Notes: generated by a model from the letters alone, not told the origin. 64,000 nucleotides of DNA from Protula sp. h YS-2021 (GCA_949752745.1 CATKHT010000044.1:1-64000), one strand, 5' to 3'. Positions 29,503-43,003 are shown, numbered from the stretch's first letter. Numbers and translations are program-made.

Positions 29503-32500
29503 ACAAGATTAACAAGATCTTCTGTGCAAAATATCTTGGTAATGGAAAATCGTTTCAACTCCAAACTTCATCTGGATATTCTCTAGATCAATCGAACGGT
29601 TATTTCAACCTTTGACGCATGATATATTATTAGGGAAGGCGTATGACGCCATTACGTAAATATCTTGTATGTCAGATTTCTCAGCCGCTGAAAATCGGTG
29701 AGACCTGGCTGGCTTTCAAATTTTGTCGTGAGTACGAGTGCGGCGTATGATGTCACCACATAATCACGCTCATAATTTGGACAAAATCTTGTGTACGCAC
29801 TATGTCCATAACGGGAAGTCGTATCGACTTCAAATTTTGTATAGGTGTTCTTCGGATCAGTCGCAGGGTGTAGCAAAATTATGAAAGGCATATGACGTTA
29901 AAATCTTTATGTGTACATTTCTCAGCCGCTAAAATCGAAGAAAGTTGAAACTTGGTGGGAGTGTTGGTTATTAGATTCCAAAGCTTTTGTCAAATATGCC
30001 CGGAGTAGAATAAAAGAAAACGGTACCTAACCCTCCAGCCGTTTTGTCGGCCCTTTTGTTAACTAATGATAGTTATGAACTATGCTTGGGATTTCAGCGT
30101 TTTCCAGAAGATTCTTCAATGTTCCTGCATTCTGTAGACATACTTGAAAACATCAGCAGTACAATTATCGACCATTTCTCGGATTTCGGGTAATTGATCT
30201 TTTTGTGCGTCACTCACGTACAGCTATTTGCGTGGTTTCATTTGGCTGCCAAGCTATTCCATATATATGGGAATAATTACGTAACAGATCGCAATGTTTG
30301 TATAGTACCTGGAAGTATCTTTCACTTTAAAGTGAGTCATTTACTATCTTGTGTTATGATAAGCAGCAACTATTTTGACCCAAACTGCCTTTACCCACTC
30401 TTTCACCGAAGTGAGTCATGTCTTCCAGTTATGAAACATGTCTTTCTAGTGCTTTTTGGCCGATGTGGAATATACAAAGACAAGGTATACATTATGACTA
30501 TAACTACACTTAGTACACAAACCCTTACGGTAACTTTGGCTGAAAGGGTTAGGGTTGCCTTTAGAGTCGTACCTACTTTAGATAGCTGAGGGGGAGCGGG
30601 AACAGTGTAACAAAAAAACATCTCGATTAACTTATCTTTGACTGCCACCTTCAAGATTCGGATAAAAAGGCGTAACTTAAAACCTGTTCGTAGTACCCAA
30701 CTTCCCGTTTCGGATAATAAGGCGTACGGTAAAACCCGCCAGTCGTGACCACCTTCCGCACCCGGATAAAAAAGTACATACAATAAAACTGCTGTAATGA
30801 CCAACTTCAAAACAGGGATAAAAAGGACGTACAGTAAAACCTCTTAAGTGACCACCCACTAGACGAAGATAAACACCTAAGCCTAAACCTGCATAAGACA
30901 GAGGACTGAAATATGGACAATTCAAGTGATGTATCCCCTACCATTCGGAAATTGGATAAATGTGATGCACAGCCCGACTACTGGGCACATGGGATACACT
31001 TACATAAGGCCAAAGGTCTTATTCTTCTGAAAATAACAAACTTGTTCAAACAAAACTTTGTGAAAGGCTGTCGGGATCGGTGGGAAAGAAAAATGGAAAA
31101 TGGTTATTGGTGAATCATGAGTTAAGTCGGGAAGAAATTTGTTTTTGTTTACAAAAAAAAAAAAACATTAATAGGTATCGATTGAAAGTTTGTGATATAA
31201 ACCTGTACACTTATGCTTTGTGTGCACTGGCCGCTCTAGTTCCATCAAGGCCTCGGTCTTGCCAGCTAAACCTTGGCGAGAACATTCCACACAATCTTTC
31301 TATTTTGTAGCATATGGCCACAATGTGTTTTAAATTGGGTCTCTCTTACTTGATTCCTTCTCGAGCTGTATCGTGTAATTCAAAACATTTCGAACACACA
31401 ATAATCAATTCCAACGAAAACTTCTGAATAAACTTGAACCAGGAGCTAGTAACCAATGAATACATAAAACTGTGAAAAAAAAACAGGTCACGTGGTCTAA
31501 CAAGGCCTTGCATTAATCAATAAGAACAATCGGAAGTGTAATCTCTACGCCCGATGTCTAATAACCACGCACATTCGTCAAAATGAGAAAAAACATTATC
31601 GGAATGTGCGCATACGTTAGCAATAACAATGTAAATCATAATCACGCAATCGTTAACATGGAAATTCGGAAATATATCATTTTCAACCAATGTTTTGCAT
31701 TTGCTACTGCATCAATAAATGCGTAAACATATCACACTTCTTGTAGCATGTCACCGGTCTTGAACTGAAAAAGATCTTAACATGTCTACAACATCTACTC
31801 ATCTCATCTATCTGCATAAGTCATGCCTTAGTTGTCCACATGCCTCATCTATCTACAATAACACTTTGCTTGTCTCTCTACAATAACACATGTCTCACAT
31901 GTCTAGAATAATACATGCCTCACCTGTTTACATAAGACACCCTCAGTTGTCATTATGACGCACGCCTCACATGTCGGCAGTAACACATGATTCACATCTC
32001 TAAAATAACACATGCTTCACATGTTTACAATAACACATGCCTCACATCTCTACAATAACACATGCCTCACATATCTGCAATAACACATGTCTCACCAGTT
32101 TACATTAATGTATATCTCACCTGACTTTAATGGAATATGCATCATATGTCTACAACGGAAGGTGCCTCACCTGACTACAAAAGAGCATGTCTCAACTACT
32201 TGTAATAGCAAATGCCTCACCTTGTAGGAAGAAAACGTGACTGACCTGCGTGTGTCGTTACGCTTTAATTAACTATGTTTTTCCCATAAAGAGACTGACC
32301 TGTATGAGTCGCTAGGTCATCAATAACTATGCCATTTTATACGAAGAGCACGTGACTAATTTCTGGAGGTCATTATGTCATATTTAGTTATGTCATGGTT
32401 AACAGGAAGAGCATATGACTTATCTGTATGGTCGTTAGGATATAATAACCTACGTCATTTTTACAGAAAGAATACGTGACTGACGTGTATAGGTTGTAAT

Positions 32501-33857
32501 ATAATGCGTAACTGTTACAGAAAGAGCTTAGAACTGACCTGCTTGAGTCTTTACGCCATACTCAACTGTCATATCTACAGGACGAGTGCGTGACTGGCGG
32601 GTATATGTCGTAATGTTATAAGTAACTACATTTAGTGTTACAGGAAGAGATTTTAACAGTCCGTAAATAAACAGTCCGTAAAGGCATAAATAACTGTCAC
32701 AGATACAGGAAAAGCACGGGACTAGCTACAGGCAGACCACGGGACTGACCTGTTGTGGAGCATCTATTACCATCCACTGCGTGACCTCCATTCTGGTAAT
32801 CGTCATACATCATAGTTCTTTTGTTGAGGGCTAAATTCTCTGCAAACGAATGCCTTGAATTAGCATTTGGCTTATGTTGATAACGTGCGAATCTATGCGT
32901 TGATACTGTGCAAATCTATACAATGGTTATGTGAGAATAAATGCATCTACATCAGAATGATAATATTCAACGTCAGTGTGTTATTGCTTGTTATTTCATG
33001 ATCCAGTGATTGCTGGTAAACACGCATAGCCGTATCCCCCTCTCTGCCATACCAAAAATGTCCCACTACGCACCACTGCGCTTGGACTAATACAAAAGCC
33101 TGTCTTAGCCTTGCGAACTGTTCGCATTAGCCCTTCACGCTCTTGCGTACTGTTCGCACCAGCCCTTCACGCTTTTGCGCACTGTTCGCGCTAACCCTTC
33201 ACTCTCTCGCCACCAGTATTACAGGTAGCGGGAGGGGGTTTTTTTTAATAAGTCCTACCCGCTGGTGTGGTTTTATTATTTAATTATTGAGCCTTCGAAT
33301 TATATATTCTGCAAGACAGAAGTATTAATGAAATTAGAAAAGCATCAAGGCATATTTGTATTACCGGGATATAGCCAGACCTGTGCTTATTTTACTAGAT
33401 AATATTCAATGTTTAATATTATAAATATATATGCTTCTCTTAAAATACAGTGAACAAAGTATTATAAGTAAATGTAAAAGGAAAGTAACGGTGACGTCAT
33501 TCGTGCATTCTGTGATTAAAAACTACGGAATTTGTTTGACTTTGTCAACAACAATAATAGCAATTGTATATGTATTTCAGTGTTTGTATAAGTATTTGTA
33601 GTCAGTATCTGACCTGAATACTTGAAACAGTAAACTGCTGAAAAATATTTGACCACAGAGTACCGCTATGTGATCGTCGCGCTACGGTTTCTGTAATACT
33701 ATACTACATCTTTTACCCTATGCTGTAATTAGAAGCACTGTAATTAACTTCACAAGAAAAACAACTTACGTGCGACACAAGCATGACACAATTGCAGAAA
33801 ACAGAAAACAATTCTCACAACAGAAACAAGACATCTCTTTCTTGTGTATACCGACAT
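26646..33857 (-). CDS. Secreted F-type-lectin-fold protein with Thr-rich linker and PAN/apple-like domain
   Basis: Five minus-strand exons join in phase 1 throughout: 33857-33770, 32839-32750, 29245-29129, 27688-27314, 26905-26646 (930 nt, 309 aa). Exon 1 encodes a signal peptide (VVRIVFCFLQLCHACVA). Exons 2-4 encode one F-type lectin (FTP) domain: it opens QNLALNK and NGGHAVDGN, has a WWTVDLQGVYNITSVVI core, and closes with SSHLLELCEVEIYEAG. Exon 4 continues into an acidic then Thr/Ala-rich linker. Exon 5 encodes a four-cysteine PAN/apple-like domain. F-type lectins are usually fucose-binding innate-immune proteins. Here the HX24RGDX4(R/K) fucose motif is not intact, so specificity may have changed. 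Donors GTAAGT (exons 1, 3) and GTCAGT (exon 2) are good; GTAGGT (exon 4) is acceptable. Confidence 0.85.
27845..28060 (+). repeat. TCAGTTATA short tandem repeat
   Basis: Imperfect ~14-28 bp units of GTCAGTTATACATRTCAGTT in the intron before exon 4 of the lectin gene. Confidence 0.85.
28165..28924. mobile_element. Candidate MITE-like element, CTACCCAGTAA termini, ACGT-rich
   Basis: A ~760-bp block starts CTACCCAGTAAACA, and its reverse complement starts CTACCCAGTAAGCA, giving short inverted termini. The interior is rich in CAACGTC and GACGTT words shared with copies elsewhere in the window. It has no coding capacity I can support. A target duplication is not clear, so the superfamily is unknown. 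Confidence 0.5.
29024..29102. repeat. (TA)n microsatellite
   Basis: TA array with two interruptions, just downstream of lectin exon 3. A second TA array lies at 29437-29499. Confidence 0.97.
29246..29425 (-). repeat. ~37-bp tandem repeat containing the 3' splice site of lectin exon 3
   Basis: On the minus strand the exon's acceptor TTACTTTGTAG is the last copy of a unit repeated about four more times upstream in the intron. Each copy carries TACTTTGTAG or TATTTTGTAG followed by TYTGTTCTTGTA. Confidence 0.75.
30645..30865 (+). repeat. ~52-bp minisatellite
   Basis: Four imperfect units with GGATAAAAAGGCGTAC and GTAAAACC, in an intron of the lectin gene. Confidence 0.75.
31780..32230 (+). repeat. 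~27-bp minisatellite (ACACATGCCTCACATGTCTACAATA)
   Basis: More than ten degenerate units in the second intron of the lectin gene. Confidence 0.8.
32230..32740 (+). repeat. ~62-bp minisatellite abutting lectin exon 2
   Basis: About seven degenerate units with AGGAAGAGCACGTGACTGACCTG and GTCATAATAACTATGTCA. The array runs up to the donor of exon 2, whose GACTGACCTG (+ strand) matches the repeat unit. Confidence 0.7.
33115..33220 (+). repeat. ~34-bp minisatellite, three copies
   Basis: Units with TTGCGYACTGTTCGC and AGCCCTTCACGC. Confidence 0.75.
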
Positions 33858-33916
33858 CTTTTCTAGAAGCAATTCAGAGATTTAAACTGATATACCAGAC
33901 CATTTATCCATCGAAG

Positions 33917-33925
33917 CCTTTTTAT
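33917..33925 (-). promoter_or_regulatory. Weak TATA-like box upstream of the lectin gene
   Basis: GATAAAAAG on the minus strand, 60 bp before the start codon at 33857. Its spacing suits a core promoter with a short 5'UTR, but it is unsupported beyond position. Confidence 0.3.
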
Positions 33926-35599
33926 CCATTAACTTAATAAATATAATAATCTCCTATTTATTCCGCCTGGTAATTTGTTAAAAGGAAAAGAAACACATTT
34001 CATTACAATTCCTTGTAAATGCGGACGTTAAAGATTTTTCAAAATGTCACATGATAATTCTGGGCAAGCCTTAAGTGTTAACAAATAAAACTTTGCATAA
34101 ATATCGATTTTTTGCACTATTTTTGTGTCAATTGAATACAATTAGTAGCTAATTGGTTTTATTGCATCGCCCCTTCTTTTACTTCCTGTTATTTTTCTCT
34201 ATGTTCTATGACAAATGTGTGCTTTGTGCACTCTGTAAATACCTTAATACCAGAGCAAACGTGTCTTCTAGGTCTTATTTGTTACAATCACAAAACGCAT
34301 TGAAAAATCCCAGAAAGTATTTTTAATAAATTTAATCATAGCCTAATAGCAGTATGAAACAGAATTTAGCAGTACGCCGCATCGTTCATTTTTCTATTCA
34401 CCTCGTAGAGTGCCCCCATCCGCCCACCCACCCATCACCACATACACTTATCAATTTCCCTTATTATTTCATGGAATGCCCCCACCCAACTACCACACAC
34501 ACTTATACTTCATAGAATGCTCCCATCACCCGTTACTCACCTACCACATTTTACGTCTTTCCCTTTCATAGAGAAATAGCTAACAATTCACAGTTTATCA
34601 AGATAAAATATTTGTAAATATAATTTGTAAACAAATGTTCCTCAACCAATGCTCTCTCCAATCAATTAAGCTAAGCAATATTTTCGTTTAACCAATAAAC
34701 TACAATGATTTTACTAAACCTCTTTACTATGATGTTTTACTAGACTTCTGAACTATAATGTTTTCACTAGACCCATGAACTATAATTTTTACCTGTTCCA
34801 TTTCAAATTGTACCTTTTCCATGAGCTTTTGAATTCTTACCTGCAGCTCCCGACAATACCTTTCATAGTTCATTCTGTTAACTTATAAATGACCTTAGTG
34901 AAACACCTTAATGCTACAGGTAACTTAAAAAGATCAAAAAGACTCACTGGGCAATAATTTTGAATTCTGTGATAGGTGATCTGATCTAAGCTATTTGCCT
35001 AGTGGAGGAAATGGGAGCGAAATGGAGCCCACACCCCTCGCCTACCACAACTGTCTGCATTTAAACTGTGGGCCTTAGGAGTGCCAAGCAACGCTTTAAG
35101 CGACTGTACTCACCGTCATTAGATTCCGCTAGGGAAATAATGCACTTAATATATGATCTATTTGTTTGATAACACAAGCACTGAAAAAAGTTTACGAGAT
35201 AAGCAAGTACAAAACAAAGAAAAGAGAAAAAAATATGATAATGCTAATAATCTACGACAGCACCCTCCTGAATAATATTTACAAAACTTCATCGGGTAGC
35301 GTATGTACTCCTGAACTATGATACACATTGAATTCATTTTCGAGCGTCTTGACAGCCTAGTTATATAAGACTGAGAAATATAACTGCTTCTATTACTCAT
35401 AGCAAATATCTTACATGTTGTATATTGAATGAACAGATTCAAAGATAGGTAGGACAGCAAGCAACAATCACATTTTTTACTAACAACTCTAACTCGTTAA
35501 AAATGGAATAAAACAATTTAATGCATTTAATATTAGAGCCAAATAAATAGTGAAAACGGTTTTTACATTTATGATACAATTATAAATCCACCTAAGGCG

Positions 35600-36800
35600 C
35601 GCCTATATATGGCCGATATTTCGTCCTTCTCAGGCAATTTAATTCTTCAGGTGTTTGCAATACTGACGTATTGCTTAAGTTCAAAATGACAGGGGTACTA
35701 GCAGTTAAAATCCAATTCGAACGATCTGATTTTATAGCAACTTTTATAGCAAATTTATCGCTAATAGATTTGCCAAAGTGCAAACGAATCCCCAAAGAAC
35801 CTGGTTCATCAGAATCAGCACCATGTAAAAGCGTTATATCAGACTTCAGGCCAAAAATCGCTGACAGCCGAATCGTAAAGGCGATGCTATCCGCCGGGCA
35901 AAAATTCTCAACTACATAAATAAAATACGTATCCGTATACGTATAAGTAAAATATTATTGACACACGTTTTGAAAATTGCACTAATTTATTTTCTAAATA
36001 GACTAATATAAGCGTGAGAGTGGCAGGGCTGACCCGATGACCCTCACGCTGCTTGCAGGTACTGGTAACACGAGCATGGAATAAAGTTATATTCTTAAAC
36101 ACAAGCATCAAGTAAGCTGGTGTTACGATAAATCAAAGCTATATATCACCAAATGATTGCAAATTCATCTCATTGAGCGGCCTCTCTAATACGGCGCATG
36201 TGCTTTGAGGCACAGTTTCTAAATGCATTTCCTTCAATGAAAGAATCTACACTGCCACTTTTGTTTCTGAACCTTCCAATAAATAATAAGGCGCATGCTT
36301 AGCCATTACAGTAACTTGAAACCAGTATTTGTAACTGCTCTTTGCTCGAATAGTATTTGTTGTGTCGTCTTTTCTCTGAAATTGTGCCTGGTATTAACAG
36401 GTTATTATTGTTAAGGAAATTACCTAGAAGTAAACAATACATTATATGCCAGGCGTTCGGGTGTTTCAGCAAATCTAGGTCACGTAAACACACAAACATA
36501 TAAAAAGGCATACACCGTTTTTTTATCTCATTGTTAATCTCTCAACGTAAAACAGTTTCAACACGTCATCAAGGATTAATAAATACCTGAAGGTTACAAA
36601 TTAAATAGTGTTTGAGGAAGCGAATAGAATTAGCTCTTTGTAATGCACTCGACAAGTGTCCCCGACATTACGACAACGGACGATTCAACAAATTCTTCAT
36701 TGTATTTGATTGGTGTTTGATTGCTTGTGTTTGATTCGTTGTGTTTATTCAAGAGCTTCAATAAATGACCTTATTAAAATACATGGCAAAAATCTCAAAT
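35600..36800. repeat. First copy of a diverged ~1.4-kb tandem duplication
   Basis: Collinear with 36990-39330: shared blocks include TTTCGTCCTTCTC at the start, a TTTTCTAAATAGA block, CACCAAATGATTGCAAA, and TTCTTCA(T/C)TGT near the end. This copy lacks the Tc1 insertion and so shows the pre-insertion site. Confidence 0.75.
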
Positions 36801-37426
36801 ATCATTTAGAGATTGCTATATAGAATAGGGCAGTTGCCACATTTCGGAGTAAGTAATAATAATAATAGTAATAATAATAATAATTAGACGCAGTTCAGTT
36901 AAAAAGGCTGAGAAATATTACTCTGCCTTTGTCACTTATGACAAGTATATTGTCATATACTCTTTAACTAAGAACTCTAACCCTTACTATCTGACGTTTT
37001 GTCCTTCTCGGACAACTTAATTCTCCAGATGTTTTAATGCGGGTGTATTGCTTCAGGAAATGATAAATTGCTATATTCTTGAGAATACAATCCAATGAAT
37101 CTTATTCAAGTTGTTATAGCATATGATTGATTTCAATGTGATGTGATTTCGTGCCACAAAAAATTGTATAGAAAATTGTATACAAAAAATTGTATAGCTG
37201 ATGCTGTGCCCCGGACAAGCATTTTTAACTAAGTAAATAAAATACGATGTTCGAATTGTTGACACACAATTTAAGGATTGGATAAATTTGTTTTCTAAAT
37301 AGATTAATATAAGCACAAGAGTTGGGGACTGACCTGATGGCTGCACCACTGCTTGCAGCACTGGTAATACGAGCGTGAAATCTAGTTATTAAGCATTAAG
37401 CTGATGCTACGATAAACCTAACTATA

Positions 37427-38638
37427 CTCAACAACAAAAGAAACGCCGAATAATTTTCGTGTGGTTTTTTGCGTTTTTGGCGATTTCTGGGAAACTTGTG
37501 TGCGAACTTTTTTCTGTAATATTTTTCTTTCTTTATCCTTTATGTGGTCTGTTGGTGGCGGCTTAATTACCCTAACACCTTGGTCAATTCAATGAAGTGG
37601 TCGTTTTGACACCTTTTTCCATATTAGGCAACATGTGTTACAATGACCCGTACAAACTGAAATGCATAGTAAAGACAAGCTTAAAAAGGGATAAAAAACG
37701 TTAAAATATTGAAACAAACTCAACGGAAAAACCATGCCACGGCTCTCACAAATTGATAGGGAACGCGCCGTGGGTATGCTGGACAGCGGAAGGAGCCGCG
37801 CTTACGTCGCGCACCACTTTGGTGTTAATGAAAGTACAGTTCGACGCCTACGAAGTCGTCTTACGGACACTGGATCTACTCGCGACAGACCTCGGTCAGG
37901 TAGACCACGTGTTACTACTCCCCAGGAGGACCGCTATATTCGGGTCTCACACCTACGCCAGAGATTTATTCCAGCGACAACCACCGCCGGAGCACTCCCA
38001 GGACGTCAGGGCAATCGCATCAGTGCCCAAACAGTGAGGAGACGGCTTCATGAACACGGTATTCGAAGCCGGCGCGCGTATCGCGGAATGCCCTTAGCCG
38101 GTGCTAGGCGCCAAGCGAGGCGTCAATGGGCCATGAATCATGTGCGCTGGAGACTTGCGGACTGGAATAGGGTTCTTTTCACAGACGAATCGCGTTTCTG
38201 TCTGGAATTTGCCATGGCCGGCGTTTTCACCAGATCTCTCACCCATAGAGCACGTCTGGGACGTGTTAGGCCGAGCTGTTCGTCAGAGACGCAACCCTCC
38301 GTATACGTTACCACAGCTACGCCAAGCCCTCATCGAGGAGTGGCATCGCATACCCAGAGTCGTAATCCAGCGCTTGGTGACCTCTATGAGGCGCCGGTGT
38401 ACGGCGGTGATTAACGCGAACGGAGGCCACACTCGTTATTAGGCACTTTAACTCGTCATTTTGTGAGGCACTTTTGTTGTGTTAAATGAACCGTGACTAT
38501 CTTCTGTAAAGTGACTAAAACTGTCTAGAAGTATGCTATAACAACTGCCTTTTTGATATATGTAACATAGATTCCAGTTGCAAATTTAGGAAGATAGATG
38601 TGGAATTTCTAAGAATCGGCGTTTCTTTTGTTGTTGGG
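37427..38638 (+). mobile_element. Internally deleted Tc1/mariner element
   Basis: Short inverted termini (CAACAACAAAAGAAACGCC on both ends, preceded by CT or CC) flanked by TA at 37425-37426 and 38639-38640. It contains a transposase gene with an internal deletion. The 1212-bp length is shorter than the ~1.6 kb usual for this family. The empty site is visible in the neighbouring duplicate. Confidence 0.88.
37734..38442 (+). pseudogene. Tc1-like transposase with internal out-of-frame deletion
   Basis: The first frame (from ATG 37734) encodes the helix-turn-helix DNA-binding region with the GRPRVTT linker and the first catalytic Asp (VLFTDESRF). Near 38210 it changes abruptly, and the C-terminal part (WPAFSPDLSPIEHVWD, with the catalytic Glu) continues in another frame to 38442. 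The segment with the second catalytic Asp is missing, so the product cannot be an active transposase. Confidence 0.88.
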
Positions 38639-40839
38639 TATATGTACCACCAAATGATTGCAAAATATAGTATTCATCTTATTAAGCATCCTATCTAATA
38701 CAGCGCATGTACTTGAAGCTCTCTTTGAATACATTTCCCTCTATAATAAGAGCTACCTGTCATATTTTCTTGTTTGCTTCGTCATAGATGAAAGGATTAG
38801 AAACTACCAATAAATAACGTGTAAACAACATTTATAACTGTTCTGTCTTCTCTTATAGAATGTATAATGTTGTCTTTAAAATGACATGCTCTGGCACTCT
38901 GCCCTGGTAATTACAGGGCATTAGGCTAAAGGAAATTAGATAGTAGTTAACAGGATATAATGCTACAGGCACTGAGATGTTTCAGCAAACTTAGGTCTTT
39001 TTTAATTGTCTCAGTGTAAATCTGTCAACGTAAAAACAGTTTCAATACGTCATCAATGATTAGTAAATGCCTGAAGGCTAAGACTGAATCAATATTTGTT
39101 GGGGAAGCGCACAGAATTAGCTCATTATAGAGCACCTAATAAGTGTCCTTGACAGTAAGAAAACAGAGATTTTAATAAATTCTTCACTGTGTTTGATTGG
39201 TGTGTTCGCTTGTGTTTGATTTTAGTTTGATTCCATATGTTGCATTGGTTATTTTTGATAGGTTCTGTTAATTCAAAAGGCGTCAATTAATGATCTTATT
39301 AATATATATGGCAATACCAAATCTCAGATCTTAGAGATAAGATTAACGGTTATTAACGAGAATTCAGTTCTCACCTGGATGAAAAATGTCTTAAAGTATC
39401 TAACTGAAACTATTATTAGTAACGAATATGCAAATTGGTCTTTAACATCTGTTATCAAATTTAAATATCTAAAGTTATTTTAAAACATCGTGATTTTCTA
39501 TAGAATCTGTAACAGTGATGTGTTTTACACCACCCCACTGAAAATTTGTTATTCATACGCAGCTAAAAATACTCATGAAGACATAAAACTCTTGCAGCGT
39601 GGCGTTAAAGTATACAGAATATACAGAATAAAAGACACTATAATGCACTCCTACAATACAGCGCTTAAAACACTCTCAAAAAGATGGCACAAGAGTGCAC
39701 ACTTACAGTAAGCCACTAAACTGCATTTCGATGATGTGAAGTATTTCTTTTAGTGTTACACAAACGGGTAATTCTCAAAAAATATGTCACAACAGCACAA
39801 TACCAAACAGCATGACACCATAAAAGACACTAGATAAGAGCGGCCTTTATTATGTCTATTTCCAACAGTATGGATGGAATGCCATGAAATTTGGGCACTG
39901 AAGAGACATCTTTCTCAATATAGTACTATTATGCACCCTATATTTATATCATTATAATGTACTTATTTAAATCACAGTAATATAACTTTTTTCAGTCTTA
40001 AGCGGAACCGTTAAATCCTCCAGTTGTGTCTGAGTTGCGAATGCTGTATTGCTATAACATTCTACCCTGTAATGACAATTTTTGCAAAAGATTGAAACTG
40101 CGCATACAAATGCATTCGTGTGATTAAAGGACAAAGCCATGATCTTTTTATGCATTTATTCATTTACTTCCATCACTAAGGCCCGTTATGCTTTAATGGC
40201 ACTAATATTTTATTCTAAATGAGAATTAAGTGGAAAAGTAAGTTTTCACAGGAATTTCACCGCTGAAGCGTAAACTCATTCAGGTGGAAATGGGTCAATT
40301 TGCGTCGCCATTCCACCCAAAGTATGCTAATGAATGCGGTATGGGTTTATGTGCAGTAGTTAAATAGCCACTCCTAACACGATTCCATTATTATAGCATT
40401 TGTTGTGAAACTGTGCGATGGAGGTGTGACAACAAGTGTCGTTTTAAACATTTATCTCTTACATAATAGGGCGGGTAGCGTTCACCGTTTTAGTCCATTA
40501 CACAGAGGCACCCAATCAGCTGGTCGTACAAAGCACGAAGATGTAGTTTGGAGTTAATAATTTAATTCCATTCGCTTAGTTAATTTAAGTATAAAGAGTG
40601 TATTTTTCCCGTATTGCAGCGTGTGTAATTTATTCATGAATTTTAGTACGTCACAAAGAGTTTGTGATTTTTTTGTCACAACGATTTCACAGCAACACAT
40701 CAAGCCGCTATCCTATGGGCTGACTAGACATTTGACAACACGTTTGTGAAAACAGCTTTCATGTGACATACGGAAGGCGCCGAATGAGCTGCTTTTTACT
40801 GGAAATAATTTGACTGAGCCTCATTATGCCAGGGGATAT

Positions 40840-41275
40840 GGATGCGAAGAAGGAGGGGGTTGGTGGTGTAAGACGCACCTCTGTTGTAGTTTCTTTATCA
40901 AGTGACCATAAAGAAGTACGGCCGTGTTGACTCTCCATCCTGACGTGTGAATATAGCTGTTGGGTGTGAGTGCGAGGAAGAAGGGGGTTGGTGGTGTAAG
41001 ACGCACCTCTGTTGTAGTTTCTTTATCAAGTGACCATAAAGAAGCACGGCCATGTTGACTCTCCATCTTCACTTGAGATTATAGCTGTTGGGTGTGGGTG
41101 CGACAGAAGAGGGGGTTGGTGGTGTAACACGCACCTCTGTTGTAGTTTTTTTATCAAATGACCATAAAGAAGTACGGCCGTGTTGACTTTCCATCCTGAC
41201 GTGTGATTATTGGCTGTTGGGTGTGGGTGCGAAGGAGGAGGAGGTTAGCGGTGTAAGACGCACCTCTGTTGCAGT
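40840..41275 (+). repeat. ~129-bp tandem repeat, 3.5 copies
   Basis: Units contain GGTTGGTGGTGTAAGACGCACC, a stretch with ATCAAGTGACCATAAAGAAG, and CTGTTGGGTGTG. The first copies are close to identical and the last more diverged. Confidence 0.88.
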
Positions 41276-41934
41276 TGCTTTATCAAATAACTATGTTTGA
41301 AAACAATGTTAGAGATCTAAATATGATAAGAGGTGTTAACCAGGTGTGCAGCAAAACTGATATATACAGTATGGTACATAATTTCAGTCAGATACTAAAT
41401 TTTGAAAACTGAATTTCCATTAATAAATCTTTCCACACATTATATCTGATTAATGACCAACAACGGCGTTTATCCTTATCTCTTATCTCTGGGAGCTTAG
41501 GGTGTCCCACGAAAGTCAAGTAATGGACATCACCATTTACTGGGCTGAGGTTTTAACACAAAGCATTCCTTTACAAAAAATCCTGATTCTTACACAAAAC
41601 CAATGGCATTTGGCTAAATATGAAAACAAAAGAAGAAGTGCAATGTTAAAAAGAGAAAACAGTTACTTTCTGCTAAAGGCGTTAATTTAGAAATAAGCCC
41701 CAGCCATTAATACATTAAAGCTTGTTTTTGCGAGAAGCGTTTTAACAGAGAAGGTTGTGAACAGTGTAAATGTTATTCTATAGCGCTACATTTGGCGGGA
41801 TATATTAAGAGCTGCAATGAGAACAAGCTTTTCATCTTCAATAATATTGCTGTGGAAAACTAAATGGGTTCCACAAACTGAAGTTTCAAACTTACGAATC
41901 ATAGCGACCAAACAGATAATGACTTTGCTTTATC

Positions 41935-41969
41935 TGCTCTCTCTCTCCCTCTCGCTCTTTCTCGCTCTT

Positions 41970-42034
<65 letters not shown>

Positions 42035-42080
42035 CTCTCACTCTTCCTCTCTCTCGCCCTCATTCAATCTCTGTCTTTCT
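41935..42080 (+). repeat. CT-rich low-complexity tract followed by CACATAAC repeats
   Basis: (CT)n with TTTC interruptions. From 42120 to 42310 follow ~45-bp units with ACAACACATAACCACGTC. Confidence 0.85.
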
Positions 42081-42871
42081 CTACGTTAAGAAGGTATAAC
42101 AATCTGAAATCACAGTCTCGCATAACTACGTCACATAACAATGTCATGACATCATGCCATTTAACTACAACACATAACCACGTCGCATAGCAATGTCATA
42201 TTATACAACACATAACGACGTCAATTGACAACGTCTTATTATGAAGTCATTTAATTACAACACATAACCACGTCACAAATGAGTACGTCACGTAAACACG
42301 TCAAAAATAAGTACATCACGTTATCAAATACCAACTTCAGACAAACAGAGTCCCACAACAACGCCAAACCAAGACAAACCTCAAAGCATTGCATTGCAGC
42401 AATAAGCTCCAGTTCTTAAATATTTCAATTCGTCGTGATATCCTATGGCATTGAATTATCAATTATAAGTTCTATAAACTCAAAGTTCTATAGATGGCAA
42501 AGTAAACTAGCATGAGTTATGCCTGCTGACATTTTAGCATTTTCAACTCTGCACCCGTTATCACGGCATTCGCATAGAGGGGGGAATAGATTAAAAGCAA
42601 GACAAATAGATCTTTTTAATGATATATCAAGTGATCTTATGAACCACAATGACCTTCAGGTCATTCTCTGGCTGCCAATAGATTAAGGTATGTCACCTGA
42701 AATCGCTGAAAGTACGTCCATGAGTCGTGATTAATGTTTTGGCTTGTAACGCATCTCTTAAAGTCATGGAGCTACACAGCGACTTGGATTCGTCGTTCGA
42801 TACAGAACCTGTGGAAAATAATCGAATAACCGAATTTTCTCAAAGCACTCAACTTTCGGTTTTTGTAAACC

Positions 42872-43003
42872 AACGTGCCATCTGGAGAGCTACTCACGTG
42901 CCATCTGGAGAGCTACTCACGTGCCATCTGGAGAGCTACTCACGTGCCATCTGGAGAGTTACTCACGTGCCATCTGGAGAGCTACTCACGTGCCATCTGG
43001 TTA
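42872..43003 (+). repeat. 23-bp minisatellite, six copies
   Basis: Nearly identical units of GTGCCATCTGGAGAGCTACT plus CAC. The recent homogeneity suggests active slippage or conversion. Confidence 0.92.

Larger units (their letters stand above)
36990..39330. repeat. Second copy of the duplication, interrupted by a Tc1 element
   Basis: Homologous to 35600-36800 outside the 1212-bp insertion at 37427-38638. By-eye divergence is clearly larger than between the element's own ends, so the duplication looks older than the insertion. Confidence 0.75.
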
